Source: Pseudomonas sp. CC6-YY-74 (GTDB lineage Bacteria; Pseudomonadota; Gammaproteobacteria; Pseudomonadales; Pseudomonadaceae). Taken from it: a stretch of 64,000 bases of DNA. This document shows, piece by piece, positions 12,401 through 20,597 of this stretch. The stretch is taken from assembly GCF_002025205.1 (NCBI RefSeq), contig NZ_CP019947.1, positions 3,634,001-3,698,000 of the forward strand, read 5' to 3'. Each line of letters starts with the position of its first letter. Position 1 is the stretch's first letter. Made by a program: the position numbers and the translations under genes. The notes under the pieces were generated by a model. That model searched no databases and was not told the origin of the DNA. It saw only the letters and a program-made list of their open reading frames with translations.

Positions 12401-13779
12401 GCAATGAATTCGATGATCGCGTCCTTGGCCTGTTCCAGGCCATTGCGCGCTTCCTTGATCACCAGCTGGTGAATCTGCGCCACGTCGGTGGTGGGCAGAT
12501 GATTCTCTTCGCGAGAGCCGTCGGCAACCGGACCGACCATGCCGGCCAGGGTCGCTTCGACATATAACAGCGCACCGGCAACATCCATCAGCACTGCATC
12601 GCTCGGCGCCTGCCGGCCAAGGGCCAGGCCGTGCACCACGTCGATCTGATCGAGGATGACTTTGCGTGGCTGACCGAAACCCAGCACGGCCAAGGTGTCG
12701 GCAATCTGCTTGAGCGGTGCCAGCAGGCTATCCAGCTCGGCCACCTGATTGCGGTCACTGCGCACGAACAGGTCGAGGCTGTCCTTGACCCGCACCAGCT
12801 CCTCGCACAGCGCGCCGACTACCGAGCGCATGGCATCGCGATCCGGACCGGCCAGACGGGCACGCTCCTCATCGACGATATCGTTATCCGGTAACGCGTC
12901 GTCGAGACGGAACCGTTCCTTCAAGACCCTGATGCGCGGCGACTGCGCCGGTGCCTTGGCCACATAGAACAACAGATTCTTGCTCAACTCGTCGGAGGCA
13001 GGCTGGTTGATCCCGTCGGCGCCCTGTTCGAGCAGACGCTTGAGCTCTTTATCGACCTCGCGCAACAGGGTGCGTACCGACGGACTGTTGATCACGCCGC
13101 CGCTGGCCAGGCCCTCGACCAGACCCGAGGCGATCTGCCACAAGGGGCCTAGCGGCGCGTCTTTGCACAGCGTCTCAAGACGGCCGAAAACCCGCGCCAT
13201 GTAACCCAGATTGGTTGGTAGATCCTGATTGCGAATGACCCCGACCAGGGCCACCTGCAGCATTTGCCGCAGTTTGCGCAGCAGCATTGGCAGTTCCGCG
13301 GTGCGCAGTTCGCCCAGGGACTCGGCAGACAAGGCTGGCGCGCGCACGGACATATCCGGGGAAAACAAACTGGTTTCCGAGAGTAGCTTTTCGCCACGGG
13401 CGGCACGCAGGTCGTTGAGCAGTGGCAACACCACCATCGGCAAATCGCGGCGGGCAGTCTGGATACGGTCGAGGTAGACCGGCAGCTGGAGAATGGCCTG
13501 CATCAGCACTTCCAGGGCTTCGCCCTGGTTGGCCACGCGACCTTCCATCAACGCCTGGGCCAGGTGCTCCATTTCTTCGGCGAGCAGCGCAGCGCCGTAG
13601 AACTCCACCATTTGCAGAGTGCCATGTACCTGGTGCACATAGGTCAGGCAGAAGCGCATGCGCGTTGAATCCTGCGGATTCTCGACGTACGCCTCCAAGG
13701 CTTGGCGCGCCTGTTTCAGGGTTTCCGCGATTTCGCCTTTGACCCATTCCAGGGCGACATAGTCGTGCCGATCCCCCAT
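6451..13779 (-). CDS. chpA: ChpA, giant hybrid chemotaxis histidine kinase of type IV pili
   Basis: About 2,442-residue CheA-type kinase controlling twitching motility and, in P. aeruginosa, cAMP. I prefer ATG 13779 (MGDRHDY, GGAG five bases upstream) to ATG 13794. There are eight phosphotransfer-like modules in order: H49 (VHQVHGTL, FimL-like region), a Thr variant near T476 (TQVRGG), H811, H978, a Thr variant near T1120 (TTLGRGAEM), H1314, H1542 and H1690 (all HTLKG). A kinase core follows, with N box LEHMLRNAVDHGIE near 2000-2015 and G boxes DDGGGI and GRGVGMDV. Then come a CheW domain near 2136-2280 and a receiver with phospho-acceptor D2362 in LLDIEMPRMDG. The pattern equals the six-Hpt plus Ser/Thr design known for ChpA. 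A Glu-Ala repeat separates modules six and seven. Confidence 0.96.
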   Translation of the reverse strand: MGDRHDYVALEWVKGEIAETLKQARQALEAYVENPQDSTRMRFCLTYVHQVHGTLQMVEFYGAALLAEEMEHLAQALMEGRVANQGEALEVLMQAILQLPVYLDRIQTARRDLPMVVLPLLNDLRAARGEKLLSETSLFSPDMSVRAPALSAESLGELRTAELPMLLRKLRQMLQVALVGVIRNQDLPTNLGYMARVFGRLETLCKDAPLGPLWQIASGLVEGLASGGVINSPSVRTLLREVDKELKRLLEQGADGINQPASDELSKNLLFYVAKAPAQSPRIRVLKERFRLDDALPDNDIVDEERARLAGPDRDAMRSVVGALCEELVRVKDSLDLFVRSDRNQVAELDSLLAPLKQIADTLAVLGFGQPRKVILDQIDVVHGLALGRQAPSDAVLMDVAGALLYVEATLAGMVGPVADGSREENHLPTTDVAQIHQLVIKEARNGLEQAKDAIIEFIASQWNHEHLARVPALLTQVRGGLAMIPLARAADLLNACNRYIQEQLLARKAVPNWQSLDTLADAITSVEYYLERLAEDHGSQGDLILDVAEESLASLGYPLKEKPSILDALEPRQEDFAPLADPLHDLDVLVDEPAEAEALEPEAQVEPAPLEEPSGELGDPGTAMVEAPQPLDDDGCSLAPLEADPLALDLQFESPAIEALPALDLGEEPLATFSSDAMQLDEIQQEEPSLDELDSPGHWDEAELVSLGVPEVELPSAPLTVAEPAPEADKPLSLADVMAAPLQAINPPAHDVPPSLLPPPADEESFDEELMEVFVEEAGEVLETVGEFLPQWCADPANKEALIEIRRAFHTLKGSGRMVRALVIGELGWSIENLLNRVLDRSIQPAADVLQVVADVVALMPALVEEFATKAQRQRDDVDLLAATAHALAKGQSLAKADAPAVPIAPPEGETEAVATVAEQDDVLDGEPLYGEPLDPQLLEIFRNEAETHLDTLVGFLANCAQELPQPVTDDLQRALHTLKGSAYMAGILPVAEIAAPLEKMLKEFKSNLIPMDLAEAELFSAAEKLFRLGLAQLETQPLAPLPGAPEFLERAHKLHQDRLEAAQSSRQSGQGETRDPQLIGIFLAEGMDILLDAEALLRRWREHPSDRQELSALLDELTTLGRGAEMAELPQIDELCEALLDLYGAVEEGSLAVSERFFSEAEQAHEALINMMDQVAAGLQVSAEPARVEALRVLLGEALDPRALALLSTEGQAGQEPVELDAATAAIEQTPWARENDGETVTAVELQVDEDAGCMPEHAAALPGHEVLDAEMVEIFLEEAVDILESAGQALQRWSAEPDNKAALSSLQRDLHTLKGGARMAEIRPIGDLAHELESLYEGLVDRRFSHSPALVALLQQSHDCLAMLLEQLQNQAELQLPHELIEAIRRFRQGGGAQSLSAAATAAEDDLEAEAEAEAEAEAEAEAEAEAEAEAEREVEDEDVLASSLHSEDAIELSLETDLEADAGQDLAETEPQGLAVPAVTDADIPAAAQLEDQPDQELVDIFLEEGFDIIDSSGAALLRWMDDVDNSLELEALQRDLHTLKGGARMAEVREIGDLAHELEFLYEGLGDGRLRPSQELFDLLQTCHDRLAEMLDAVRGKRAVPDGDALIETIKHFRANPEQQLSIPSAVQLKAVAENQGQDDDESDILDIFLEEADDLLESMEAAMGRWDQSRDDGAAIDDMLRVLHTLKGGARLAGQNRLGNLTHDLEAHLSEALLQGAPWPESLFLDVQSGFEGLQKELDQLRQRLQASFAEDDNAAGVEATAAKVPGLLAPIVAASELPARELVAKVLPFVRRAQEAAQEAAARRAPQELVKVPAELLEGLVNLAGETSIFRGRVEQQVSDFGFTLSEMEATIDRVRDQLRRLDIETQAQILSRYQAEAERAGYEDFDPLEMDRHSQLQQLSRALFESASDLLDLKETLAMRNRDAETLLLQQARVNTELQEGLMRTRMVPFDRLVPRLRRIVRQVAGELGKQVEFVLGNADGEMDRTVLERIVAPLEHMLRNAVDHGIESAAVRRAAGKPEQGTIRLNLGREGGDIVLTLSDDGGGIKLDAVRRKAIERGLMDQGSDLTDHEILQFILEAGFSTAEAVTQISGRGVGMDVVHSEVKQLGGSMSIDSTPGEGTRFAIRLPFTVSVNRALMVLSGEDLYAIPLNTIEGIVRISPYELEALYDQSGSAAAETPRFEYAGQAYELRYLGDLLSNGQQPKLVGQSLPLPVILVRSSEHAVAVQVDSLAGSREIVVKSLGPQFAGVHGISGATILGDGRVVVILDLLATIRVLHAHLLNQLHPRMLGHTATAAEIEADRPTLVMVVDDSVTVRKVTSRLLERNGMNVLTAKDGVDAISQLQEHKPDIMLLDIEMPRMDGFEVATLVRHDEHLKDLPIIMITSRTGAKHRERALAIGVNEYLGKPYQESLLLESIARLVDRRPVERHPDSRA
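9481..9546. repeat. Eleven perfect tandem copies of hexamer TTCGGC inside chpA
   Basis: Sixty-six bases of exact TTCGGC repeats, flanked by one-mismatch copies. On the coding (minus) strand it specifies alternating Ala-Glu, roughly residues 1412-1433 of ChpA, in an acidic linker between two Hpt modules. Because the unit is six bases, copy-number change would lengthen or shorten the linker by two residues without a frameshift. Confidence 0.97.
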
Positions 13780-13809
13780 AGCCGCTCCACTCATAAACTT
13801 GGCTCTGCC

Positions 13810-14685
13810 CTATCCCTTGCGGGTAAACGCCAGCACTTGCTCGTCGGCCACCGGAAGCAAGTCCGGATGCTGCCAACCGACCACTTCACCCACTCCCACC
13901 ACCAGCAGACCACCCGGTGCCAGGCGCTCGGCCAGGCAGTTGAGGATCTCTCGGCGACGCCAGCGGCGAAAATAGATCAGCAAGTTCTGACAAAAAATGA
14001 CGTCCATACCGGACATTGGCGCCTTGGCCAACTCCAGCACATTGAGCCTGGCGCAACACACTCGCGCCGCCAGATCCGCTACTACTTTGAAGCGTCCATC
14101 GGCTTGGGCCACAAAATAGCGTTGACCCAACTCCGTATCGATTTGTTCCAACTTGCGCGGGACATACTGACCATCACGCGCCTTGCTCAGGGCGTTCAGG
14201 CTGATATCGGTACCCGTTACGCCAAAGTGCTCGGGCTGCTCGCTGTCACGCAGCACTTCAGCCGCCGTGATGGCCAACGAATAAGGTTCCTCGCCACTTG
14301 AGCAACCCACGCTCCACAACTCCCATGGACTGGTCAATCCTTGTTGTAGTCGCTCACGCAGGTAACGCTCGAGTACGTCGAACGATGGCCGGTGGCGAAA
14401 GAAACGAGTCTCCTGCACGGTCAGGCGATCAAGCAGGGTCGACCACTCGACTGCCCCGCGCGGACCATCGGTGACCTGACGGAAATAGCTGGCGTAATCC
14501 GCCACACCCAGTTCACGCATCCGCGCACTCAGATTGGTCTGCAGGAACGCCTGCCGCTGTTCGCTGATCACCACACCGGTGCGTTCCTCGAGCAGCGCTT
14601 GCCACGCGCGAAACTCGGCGGCGGCCATGTCCACCACTGGTTGCAAAGCCCAGGCGCCTGACTGCATGTCGTGCCTCTCGCTCAT
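13810..14685 (-). CDS. pilK: CheR-like methyltransferase of the Pil-Chp system
   Basis: 291-residue SAM-dependent methyltransferase that methylates glutamates of the receptor PilJ, opposing ChpB. CheR signatures are an N-terminal helical domain (ERTGVVISEQRQAFLQTNL), the ligand loop WSVGCSSGEEPYSLA, TDIS, and DVIFCQNLLIYF; the last matches the usual IFCRNVLIYF. ATG 14685 (MSERHDM) gives the length I remember for PilK; a GTG at 14724 is an alternative, and neither has a strong ribosome site. It sits 50 bases after pilJ and 30 before chpA. Confidence 0.92.
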   Translation of the reverse strand: MSERHDMQSGAWALQPVVDMAAAEFRAWQALLEERTGVVISEQRQAFLQTNLSARMRELGVADYASYFRQVTDGPRGAVEWSTLLDRLTVQETRFFRHRPSFDVLERYLRERLQQGLTSPWELWSVGCSSGEEPYSLAITAAEVLRDSEQPEHFGVTGTDISLNALSKARDGQYVPRKLEQIDTELGQRYFVAQADGRFKVVADLAARVCCARLNVLELAKAPMSGMDVIFCQNLLIYFRRWRRREILNCLAERLAPGGLLVVGVGEVVGWQHPDLLPVADEQVLAFTRKG

Positions 14686-14735
14686 GGCCATAGACGCTGG
14701 GCAGCAACCGGAAAAGGTCGCCACGCCACGCTTGC

Positions 14736-16784
14736 TTATGCCTGCTCGCCGCTTTCTGGCAGGGTAAAGCCGGAAACCGACTTACGCATCTCACTGGCCA
14801 TCTTGGCCAGGTTACCAATGCTCTTGGCCGTAGCCGTGGTACCGGACGAGGTCTGCGAGGTGATCTCCTGGATCACGTTCATGGTGTTGGAAATATGACC
14901 GGCCGAAGAAGCCTGCTGGCGCGCCGCGTTGGAGATGTTCTGAATCAGGGCTGCGAGGGTCTTGGATACCTTCTCGATCTCCTCCAGCGCGACCCCGGCG
15001 TCCTGCGCCAAGTGTGCACCGCGCACCACCTCGGAGGTGGTCTGCTCCATCGAGATAACCGCCTCGTTGGTATCGGTCTGAATCGTCTTGACCAGGGCCT
15101 CGATCTGCTTGGTCGCCGCAGAGGAACGTTCCGCCAGGCGCTGGACTTCGTCCGCTACCACGGCGAAGCCACGGCCCGCGTCACCGGCCATGGAGGCCTG
15201 GATTGCGGCGTTGAGAGCGAGGATGTTGGTCTGGTCGGCAATGTCGTTAATCAGGCTGACGATGTCACCGATCTCCTGGGACGACTCACCGAGGCGCTTG
15301 ATCCGCTTCGAGGTGTCCTGGATCTGCTCACGAATGTTATCCATGCCGGTGATGGTGTTGTGCACCACCTCGTTACCCTTGTTGGCAATGGCTACCGAAC
15401 GCTCCGCTACCGCGGAGGACTCCGAGGCGTTCGCCGATACCTGGTCAATCGACACGGCCATTTCGTTGATCGCAGCCGATGCCCCGGCGATTTCCTGAGC
15501 CTGGTGCTCCGAGGCTTCGGCCAGGTGCATCGCCGTGGCCTGGGTTTCCTGGGCGGCGCCAGCTACCTGAACAGCAGTCAGGTTGATGGTCACCACCAAG
15601 TCGCGCAGCTGGTCGATGGAGTAGTTGATGGAGTCGGCGATGGCACCGGTGAAATCTTCGGTTACGGTCGCGGCAACGGTCAAGTCGCCATCGGCGAGGT
15701 CGGCGATTTCGTCGAGCAGTCGCAGAATCGCCGCCTGGTTACGTTCGTTCTTCTCGGCGGTTTCAGCGAGGCGGCGGTTGGTTACCCGCACCATCACGAT
15801 GCCGATCAGGATGATCGAGCCCAACGCCAAAATGCCCAGTACGTATCCAGCCAGAGTGTTGATGGCACGGCCTTCAGCCATGTCTTCGAAGCCGACAGCC
15901 AGCTCGGAGGCTTTATCCAAGAGGGTCTGCGATACGGTGAAAATGCCGTTGGCCGACTCCCGCACCTGGAACAGTTCCGGCGAGGTTTCGAGAATTTCAT
16001 CTACCGAACCGGAAACAAACTCGAACAGCTCGGAAATTTCCGCCAGTCGATCGAGCGCTTCCGCGTCGTTGACCTTGGCAATTTCCATTGCCGCATTGCC
16101 TTCCAGCATGGCGCTCAATACCCGCCCGAACAGGCTGGCATCGCGACCGAACATATCGGCCGCTTGCACCGAGTTCTGGTCACCGGCCAGTACCTTGTTC
16201 ACCGAGCCGAGAATACGTTCGGCCAGCAGCGACTGGCGTTGAGCCACCGAAACCTGGGCGGCCGATGCACCGCTTTCCAGGAGGATGTCGACCACTTCTT
16301 CGTACTCGACCTGCAGCTGCGGGATGGTTTCCGCCAGGGTCTCAGCCACCTGGTGCAGGGACAGAACGGTCTGCTCGCTGGCCAGAATGGCGTCGGTGTT
16401 CTGCCGCAGGCTATCCCAGTCCTGCTGCACGGCAGTCATCTGCGCCTGCACGGGCTCCGGCGCAGAGGGCACACCGCTCGCCTGGTTGCCGTCGGTCAGA
16501 TACCCCCAACGGGTCTCGAAGTCGTTGCGCGCCTCGCGCAACAGACCGAAGGCTTCGGCCGTACCGGCAGCCGCTTCGGTGGAGTTCTTGGCAATACGCT
16601 GGGACAGAACCCGCAGCTCACCAGCGTGGCTGATGTATTCCGTATCGTAATTGGATTGCGTGTTGATGTAGGCGAAGTTGGCAAACAACAGCACGATGGA
16701 GACGATCAGGACGATAAACAGCCCAGCGATCAGCGTACTGCTGCGCGTACTCGTGAATAAGTTGCCTGTATTTAGTTTTTTCAT
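14736..16784 (-). CDS. pilJ: Type IV pilus methyl-accepting chemotaxis protein PilJ
   Basis: 682-residue inner-membrane receptor feeding ChpA. TM1 is about residues 15-39 ([19 protein letters not shown]). A long periplasmic part with two PilJ-type helical modules follows, then TM2 at about 306-338 and a HAMP linker. The cytoplasmic signalling hairpin has its tip at about 516-556 ([20 protein letters not shown] and [12 protein letters not shown]). Most MCP tips have IEAARAGE where this has IQASMAGD, a known PilJ feature as far as I recall. ATG 16784 starts [10 protein letters not shown]; an in-frame extension upstream lacks a ribosome site. Confidence 0.95.
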   Translation of the reverse strand: MKKLNTGNLFTSTRSSTLIAGLFIVLIVSIVLLFANFAYINTQSNYDTEYISHAGELRVLSQRIAKNSTEAAAGTAEAFGLLREARNDFETRWGYLTDGNQASGVPSAPEPVQAQMTAVQQDWDSLRQNTDAILASEQTVLSLHQVAETLAETIPQLQVEYEEVVDILLESGASAAQVSVAQRQSLLAERILGSVNKVLAGDQNSVQAADMFGRDASLFGRVLSAMLEGNAAMEIAKVNDAEALDRLAEISELFEFVSGSVDEILETSPELFQVRESANGIFTVSQTLLDKASELAVGFEDMAEGRAINTLAGYVLGILALGSIILIGIVMVRVTNRRLAETAEKNERNQAAILRLLDEIADLADGDLTVAATVTEDFTGAIADSINYSIDQLRDLVVTINLTAVQVAGAAQETQATAMHLAEASEHQAQEIAGASAAINEMAVSIDQVSANASESSAVAERSVAIANKGNEVVHNTITGMDNIREQIQDTSKRIKRLGESSQEIGDIVSLINDIADQTNILALNAAIQASMAGDAGRGFAVVADEVQRLAERSSAATKQIEALVKTIQTDTNEAVISMEQTTSEVVRGAHLAQDAGVALEEIEKVSKTLAALIQNISNAARQQASSAGHISNTMNVIQEITSQTSSGTTATAKSIGNLAKMASEMRKSVSGFTLPESGEQA

Positions 16785-16868
16785 TTTCTGGCCCCCGCCC
16801 GGACCGACCGCGCTACGGTTCCCACACAACCCCAACAGGCCGACAAAGCCGACCCAACCGAAAAACTG

Positions 16869-17405
16869 TTAAAACGCAACATCGAGAAACCCCTGGTGCT
16901 GGGCCAGCGCATGAGGACTGAACACCAACCAGGGCTGCTCGCGCTGGAAGACGCCATGAATAAACGGCGCGATGGATGCCTCGAGCGGCGGTAGCTGCTC
17001 GGAGAAGGCGTCCACCGGAAAATGCTGCATGCCGAACACTTCATCGACCGTCAGCCCGGCGAATACATCCTGGTGATCGACCACCAGCACCCGCCGCTTC
17101 TTGCGCAGCGGCGATAACTCGTTACCGAAGAAACCGCACAAGTCCATCACTGGCAACAGACGTCCGCGCACGTTGGCCACGCCCTTGACCCAGTTTTTAA
17201 CCCCGGGCAACAGGGTATGACGCGGCTCGTGCAGCACCTCCCCTATCTCGCCCATGGGCGCGACGAAAAATCGCTCGCCCATGCGAAAACCGATCCCGCT
17301 CCAGGTTTGCACGGCAACCTGCTGCAACGGCAGGCCAGCCGCCAGCAACCGGCAACGCTGGTCGATTCCGAGGAGGGTTTGAAAAGGTGTCTGCGTATCC
17401 GTCAT
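16869..17405 (-). CDS. pilI: CheW-like adaptor PilI
   Basis: 178-residue CheW-domain protein that couples PilJ to ChpA at the pole. The body shows the CheW pattern: FRMGERFFVAPMGEIGEVL, GVKNWVKGVANVRGRLLPVMDL (the conserved NLRG-P segment), then VLVVDHQDVFAGLTVDEVFGM. It is the third gene of the pil-chp operon, 41 bases after pilH and 84 before pilJ. Length and start (ATG 17405) fit the family. Confidence 0.94.
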   Translation of the reverse strand: MTDTQTPFQTLLGIDQRCRLLAAGLPLQQVAVQTWSGIGFRMGERFFVAPMGEIGEVLHEPRHTLLPGVKNWVKGVANVRGRLLPVMDLCGFFGNELSPLRKKRRVLVVDHQDVFAGLTVDEVFGMQHFPVDAFSEQLPPLEASIAPFIHGVFQREQPWLVFSPHALAQHQGFLDVAF

Positions 17406-17446
17406 GCCGGCCGTGACCTTCTTCTTATTGGGTTACTGGCGCAGCA

Positions 17447-17812
17447 TCAACCGGCCAATACCGCATTCAAGGTTTTCAGCAGTGTTGCTTCGTCAACCGG
17501 CTTGGTCAGGTAGTCTTTGGCGCCTTGGCGCTTGCCCCAGACCTTGTCGGTCTCCTGATCCTTGGTGGTAACGATGATCACCGGGATGTGGCTGGTATCG
17601 GCGTCCTTGGTCAGCTGGCGGGTCGCCTGAAAACCATTGAGGCCCGGCATGACGATATCCATCAACACGACGTCGGGTTTTTCCTGGCGCGCCAGGGCAA
17701 CGCCGTCCGCGCCATTTTCCGCCTTGAGTACCTGATGGCCATTTTTTTCCAACATGGCGGTCAACTTGTACATTTCGGTCGGAGAGTCATCAACAATCAG
17801 AATTCGAGCCAT
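17447..17812 (-). CDS. pilH: CheY-like response regulator PilH
   Basis: 121-residue single-domain receiver. Acidic pocket ARILIVDDSP, phospho-acceptor Asp in VLMDIVMPGLNGF, conserved Thr in VIIVTTKDQ and Lys in DYLTKPVD are all present. No output domain. In relatives PilH works opposite to PilG on pilus retraction, or drains phosphate from ChpA. Start chosen at ATG 17812 (MARILIV); an upstream GTG/ATG would add four residues. Confidence 0.95.
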   Translation of the reverse strand: MARILIVDDSPTEMYKLTAMLEKNGHQVLKAENGADGVALARQEKPDVVLMDIVMPGLNGFQATRQLTKDADTSHIPVIIVTTKDQETDKVWGKRQGAKDYLTKPVDEATLLKTLNAVLAG

Positions 17813-17859
17813 GGTGTTTCCCAATACATGAAAAGGCGTCTACCGCGATCCAGCAGACG

Positions 17860-18267
17860 TCAGGATGCCTGTTCCACCGGGGTGAAATTAGGGACATGGG
17901 CCTTGATCGCGCCGAGCAACTCTTCCTTGCTGAAAGGTTTGGTCAGATATTGATCGGAGCCAACGATGCGCCCCTTGGCCTTGTCGAACAAGCCGTCCTT
18001 GGACGACAGCATGATCACCGGGGTGGACTTGAAAGCACTGTTGTTCTTGATCAGGGCACAGGTCTGATAGCCATCGAGCCGCGGCATCATGATGTCGACA
18101 AAAATAATATTCGGATGGGTGTCGGCGATCTTTGCCAAAGCATCGAAGCCGTCAACTGCGGTAATTACCTCGCAACCCACTTTCTTTAGCAGGGTTTCCG
18201 CGGTACGACGAATCGTCTTCGAATCGTCGATCACCATCACCCTCAAACCCTCGGAATGCTGTTCCAT
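17860..18267 (-). CDS. pilG: CheY-like response regulator PilG
   Basis: 135-residue single-domain receiver, first gene of the Pil-Chp operon. Pocket VMVIDDSKTIRR, acceptor Asp in IIFVDIMMPRLDGY, Ser-Ser in IMLSSKDG and Lys in YLTKPFSKEE. PilG is the regulator phosphorylated by ChpA that promotes pilus extension and activates the adenylate cyclase pathway in P. aeruginosa. The operon promoter should lie in the 240-base gap shared with the divergent gshB. Confidence 0.95.
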   Translation of the reverse strand: MEQHSEGLRVMVIDDSKTIRRTAETLLKKVGCEVITAVDGFDALAKIADTHPNIIFVDIMMPRLDGYQTCALIKNNSAFKSTPVIMLSSKDGLFDKAKGRIVGSDQYLTKPFSKEELLGAIKAHVPNFTPVEQAS

Positions 18268-18507
18268 GTTTACCCTGCCATCGCCTCGGTGAGTCGTTAT
18301 TTTGCGTTCTATCAGTGCGCCTGAGGCCTTACCACCGACGGGTCAAAACCCAATCGTCGGGCCTTTTTAGCACACTCTCCCCATGCAAGCTATAAGCCGC
18401 GGAAGGCCAAGGTTTTTTCCTTGACCACCCGCCGTACCGGCGCCACCCTGACGCCACACACCAGCCCTGACACCTTCTAACCTGCTGCCTTTCACGGAGA
18501 ATCCCCC

Positions 18508-19479
18508 ATGAGCGTTCGCCTCGGCATTGTCATGGACCCCATCGCCCAGATCGCCTTTAAAAAAGACAGCTCGCTGGCCATGTTGCTGGCCGCTCAGGCG
18601 CGCGGCTGGTCGCTCTTCTATATGGAGCAGAAAGACCTTTACCAGGCCAAAGGCGAAGCACGTGCCCGCCTGTGCCCACTCAACGTATTCAACGACCCCC
18701 AGCGCTGGTTCGAACTGGGCGCCGAGCGCGACGTCGCGTTGACCGAGCTGGATGTGATCCTGATGCGCAAGGATCCGCCCTTCGATAACGAATTCGTCTA
18801 CTCCACCTACCTGCTGGAACAGGCTGAGCAAGCCGGCGTACTGGTGGTCAACCGCCCACAGAGTCTGCGCGACTGCAACGAGAAGCTGTTTGCCACCCAG
18901 TTCCCCCAATTCACCCCCGAGACGCTGGTCAGTCGCCGATCCGACATTCTGCGCGAGTTTGCCAAAGAGCAACGTGACATCATTCTCAAACCCCTGGATG
19001 GTATGGGCGGATCTTCGATATTTCGTCACTCTGAGGGCGACCCCAACCTCTCGGTGATTCTCGAGACCCTTACTGCCCATGGCACACAGCAGATCATGGC
19101 GCAACGCTACCTGCCAGCGATCCTCGAAGGCGATAAACGCATCCTGATGATCGATGGCGAGCCAGTACCGTATTGCCTGGCACGCATCCCGGCACACGGC
19201 GAAACCCGCGGTAACCTTGCCGCTGGCGGGCGCGGCGAAGCACGCCCACTGAGCGAACGCGACCGTGAGATCGCCGCAGGCGTCGGCCCAACCCTGCGCG
19301 AGAAAGGCCTGCTGTTCGTCGGCCTGGATGTGATCGGCGACTATCTGACCGAAATCAACGTGACCAGCCCGACCTGCATCCGCGAGATAGATGCCGCCTA
19401 CGACACCCGCATCGGTGAGCGCCTGATGGATGCCATCGCGGGCCAACTGCAAGCCACAGGCGTCAAGGCGAAAGTTTGA
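18508..19479 (+). CDS. gshB: Glutathione synthetase
   Basis: 323-residue ATP-grasp ligase joining gamma-glutamylcysteine to glycine, the second step of glutathione synthesis, in the cytoplasm. Begins MSVRLGIVMDPIAQIAFKKD after GGAGA at correct spacing. ATP-grasp landmarks are KPLDGMGGSSIF, RYLPAILEGDKRILMIDG, ARIPAHGETRGNLAAGG and DVIGDYLTEINVTSPTC. Length is typical. Divergent from pilG and followed by tonB3, the P. aeruginosa order. Confidence 0.97.
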   Translation: MSVRLGIVMDPIAQIAFKKDSSLAMLLAAQARGWSLFYMEQKDLYQAKGEARARLCPLNVFNDPQRWFELGAERDVALTELDVILMRKDPPFDNEFVYSTYLLEQAEQAGVLVVNRPQSLRDCNEKLFATQFPQFTPETLVSRRSDILREFAKEQRDIILKPLDGMGGSSIFRHSEGDPNLSVILETLTAHGTQQIMAQRYLPAILEGDKRILMIDGEPVPYCLARIPAHGETRGNLAAGGRGEARPLSERDREIAAGVGPTLREKGLLFVGLDVIGDYLTEINVTSPTCIREIDAAYDTRIGERLMDAIAGQLQATGVKAKV

Positions 19480-19566
19480 AGCAAGTAGCAGCTTCGAGCG
19501 TGTCGCTTGCAGCTAGCGGCGTGAAGCCGTCAGACTGCGCGACAACCTGAACAGACCCGAAGCAGC

Positions 19567-20463
19567 ATGAACCCAGCCACCAACCCACCCGATCTACCCG
19601 CCGCTGGCGTCCGCCCAGCGGATCGGCTGGGCTTTACCCTGTTCCTCGCCGCGGCCCTGCATGCCGCACTGATTCTCGGTCTGGGCTTCAGCCTGGCCGA
19701 GCCCAGCCAGATCAGCAAAACCCTGGAAATCACCCTGTCGACCTTTAAGAGCGAGGAAAAGCCGAAAGAAGCCGACTTCCTCGCCCAGGACAACCAGCAG
19801 GGCAGCGGTACCCTGGAACACAAGGCCGCGCCGAAAACCACCGAGCAGGCACTGTTCCAGGACACCCAGGTCAAGCGTGTAACGCCGCCCGCGGCCCCGG
19901 CACAGCCGGCGGTGCGCCAGGAAGCGCCGAAAGCCGCAGTAGCGACTCGCGCCCCGCAACAGCAAAAGACCCCGGTCAAGCGCGAAGCAGTCAAGCCCAC
20001 CGTGCAAGCCCCCCCGGCACCGGTATTCGACAGCGCGCAACTCTCTGCGGAAATTGCCAGCCTGGAAGCCGAACTGGCCAACGACATCCAGCAGTACGCC
20101 AAACGGCCGAAGATCCACCGCCTCAGTGCGGCCTCGACCATGCGCGACAAGGGCGCCTGGTACAAGGACGAGTGGCGCAAGAAGGTCGAACGAGTCGGCA
20201 ACCTCAACTACCCCGACGATGCACGCCGCCAACAGATTTATGGCAGCCTGCGGGTGCTGGTCTCGATCAACCGTGATGGCACCCTCTACGAAGTCCAGGT
20301 ATTGCAGTCCTCCGGCCAGCAACTGCTTGACCAGGCCGCCCTGCGCATCGTGCGCCTGGCCGCACCCTACGCCCCGTTCACCGGTGACCTGGCCGATATC
20401 GACCGCCTGGAAATCATCCGCACCTGGCGCTTCGAACGCGGCGACCGCCTGTCCAGCAACTGA
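19567..20463 (+). CDS. tonB3: TonB-type energy transducer (TonB3-like)
   Basis: 298-residue periplasm-spanning protein. One N-terminal membrane anchor (about residues 22-42, LGFTLFLAAALHAALILGLG, with the His of the TonB anchor), a Pro/Ala/Lys-rich stretch from about 60 to 150, a helical segment, and a C-terminal TonB domain (NLNYPDDARRQQIYGSLRV to RTWRFERGDRL). By position next to gshB and pilG it is the ortholog of TonB3, which in P. aeruginosa affects twitching motility and pilus assembly rather than classic iron uptake (literature memory). Confidence 0.9.
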   Translation: MNPATNPPDLPAAGVRPADRLGFTLFLAAALHAALILGLGFSLAEPSQISKTLEITLSTFKSEEKPKEADFLAQDNQQGSGTLEHKAAPKTTEQALFQDTQVKRVTPPAAPAQPAVRQEAPKAAVATRAPQQQKTPVKREAVKPTVQAPPAPVFDSAQLSAEIASLEAELANDIQQYAKRPKIHRLSAASTMRDKGAWYKDEWRKKVERVGNLNYPDDARRQQIYGSLRVLVSINRDGTLYEVQVLQSSGQQLLDQAALRIVRLAAPYAPFTGDLADIDRLEIIRTWRFERGDRLSSN

Positions 20464-20473
20464 CGCTCAGAAG

Positions 20474-20514
20474 TTGTGAAAAAATCGAGCGCCGTCGCGA
20501 GAATTTTTTCACAA
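20474..20514. repeat. Inverted repeat after tonB3, copy 1 of a dispersed element
   Basis: Arms TTGTGAAAAAAT and ATTTTTTCACAA are perfect complements around GCGC-rich core TCGAGCGCCGTCGCGAG. The arm plus core recurs near 50642 in longer form. With its T-run it could terminate tonB3. Confidence 0.75.
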
Positions 20515-20597
20515 GCCCTCAAGCTCAAGCGGATTTTTTCTTGCCGCTTGCAGCGTGACGCTTGAAGCTCTTGGCTCCAGGCCTGAAACTAATGCCC

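Noticed and set aside
14895..16760. A 621-codon open frame antisense to pilJ
   Set aside because: Composition is that of a reverse-complement shadow; pilJ is unmistakable.
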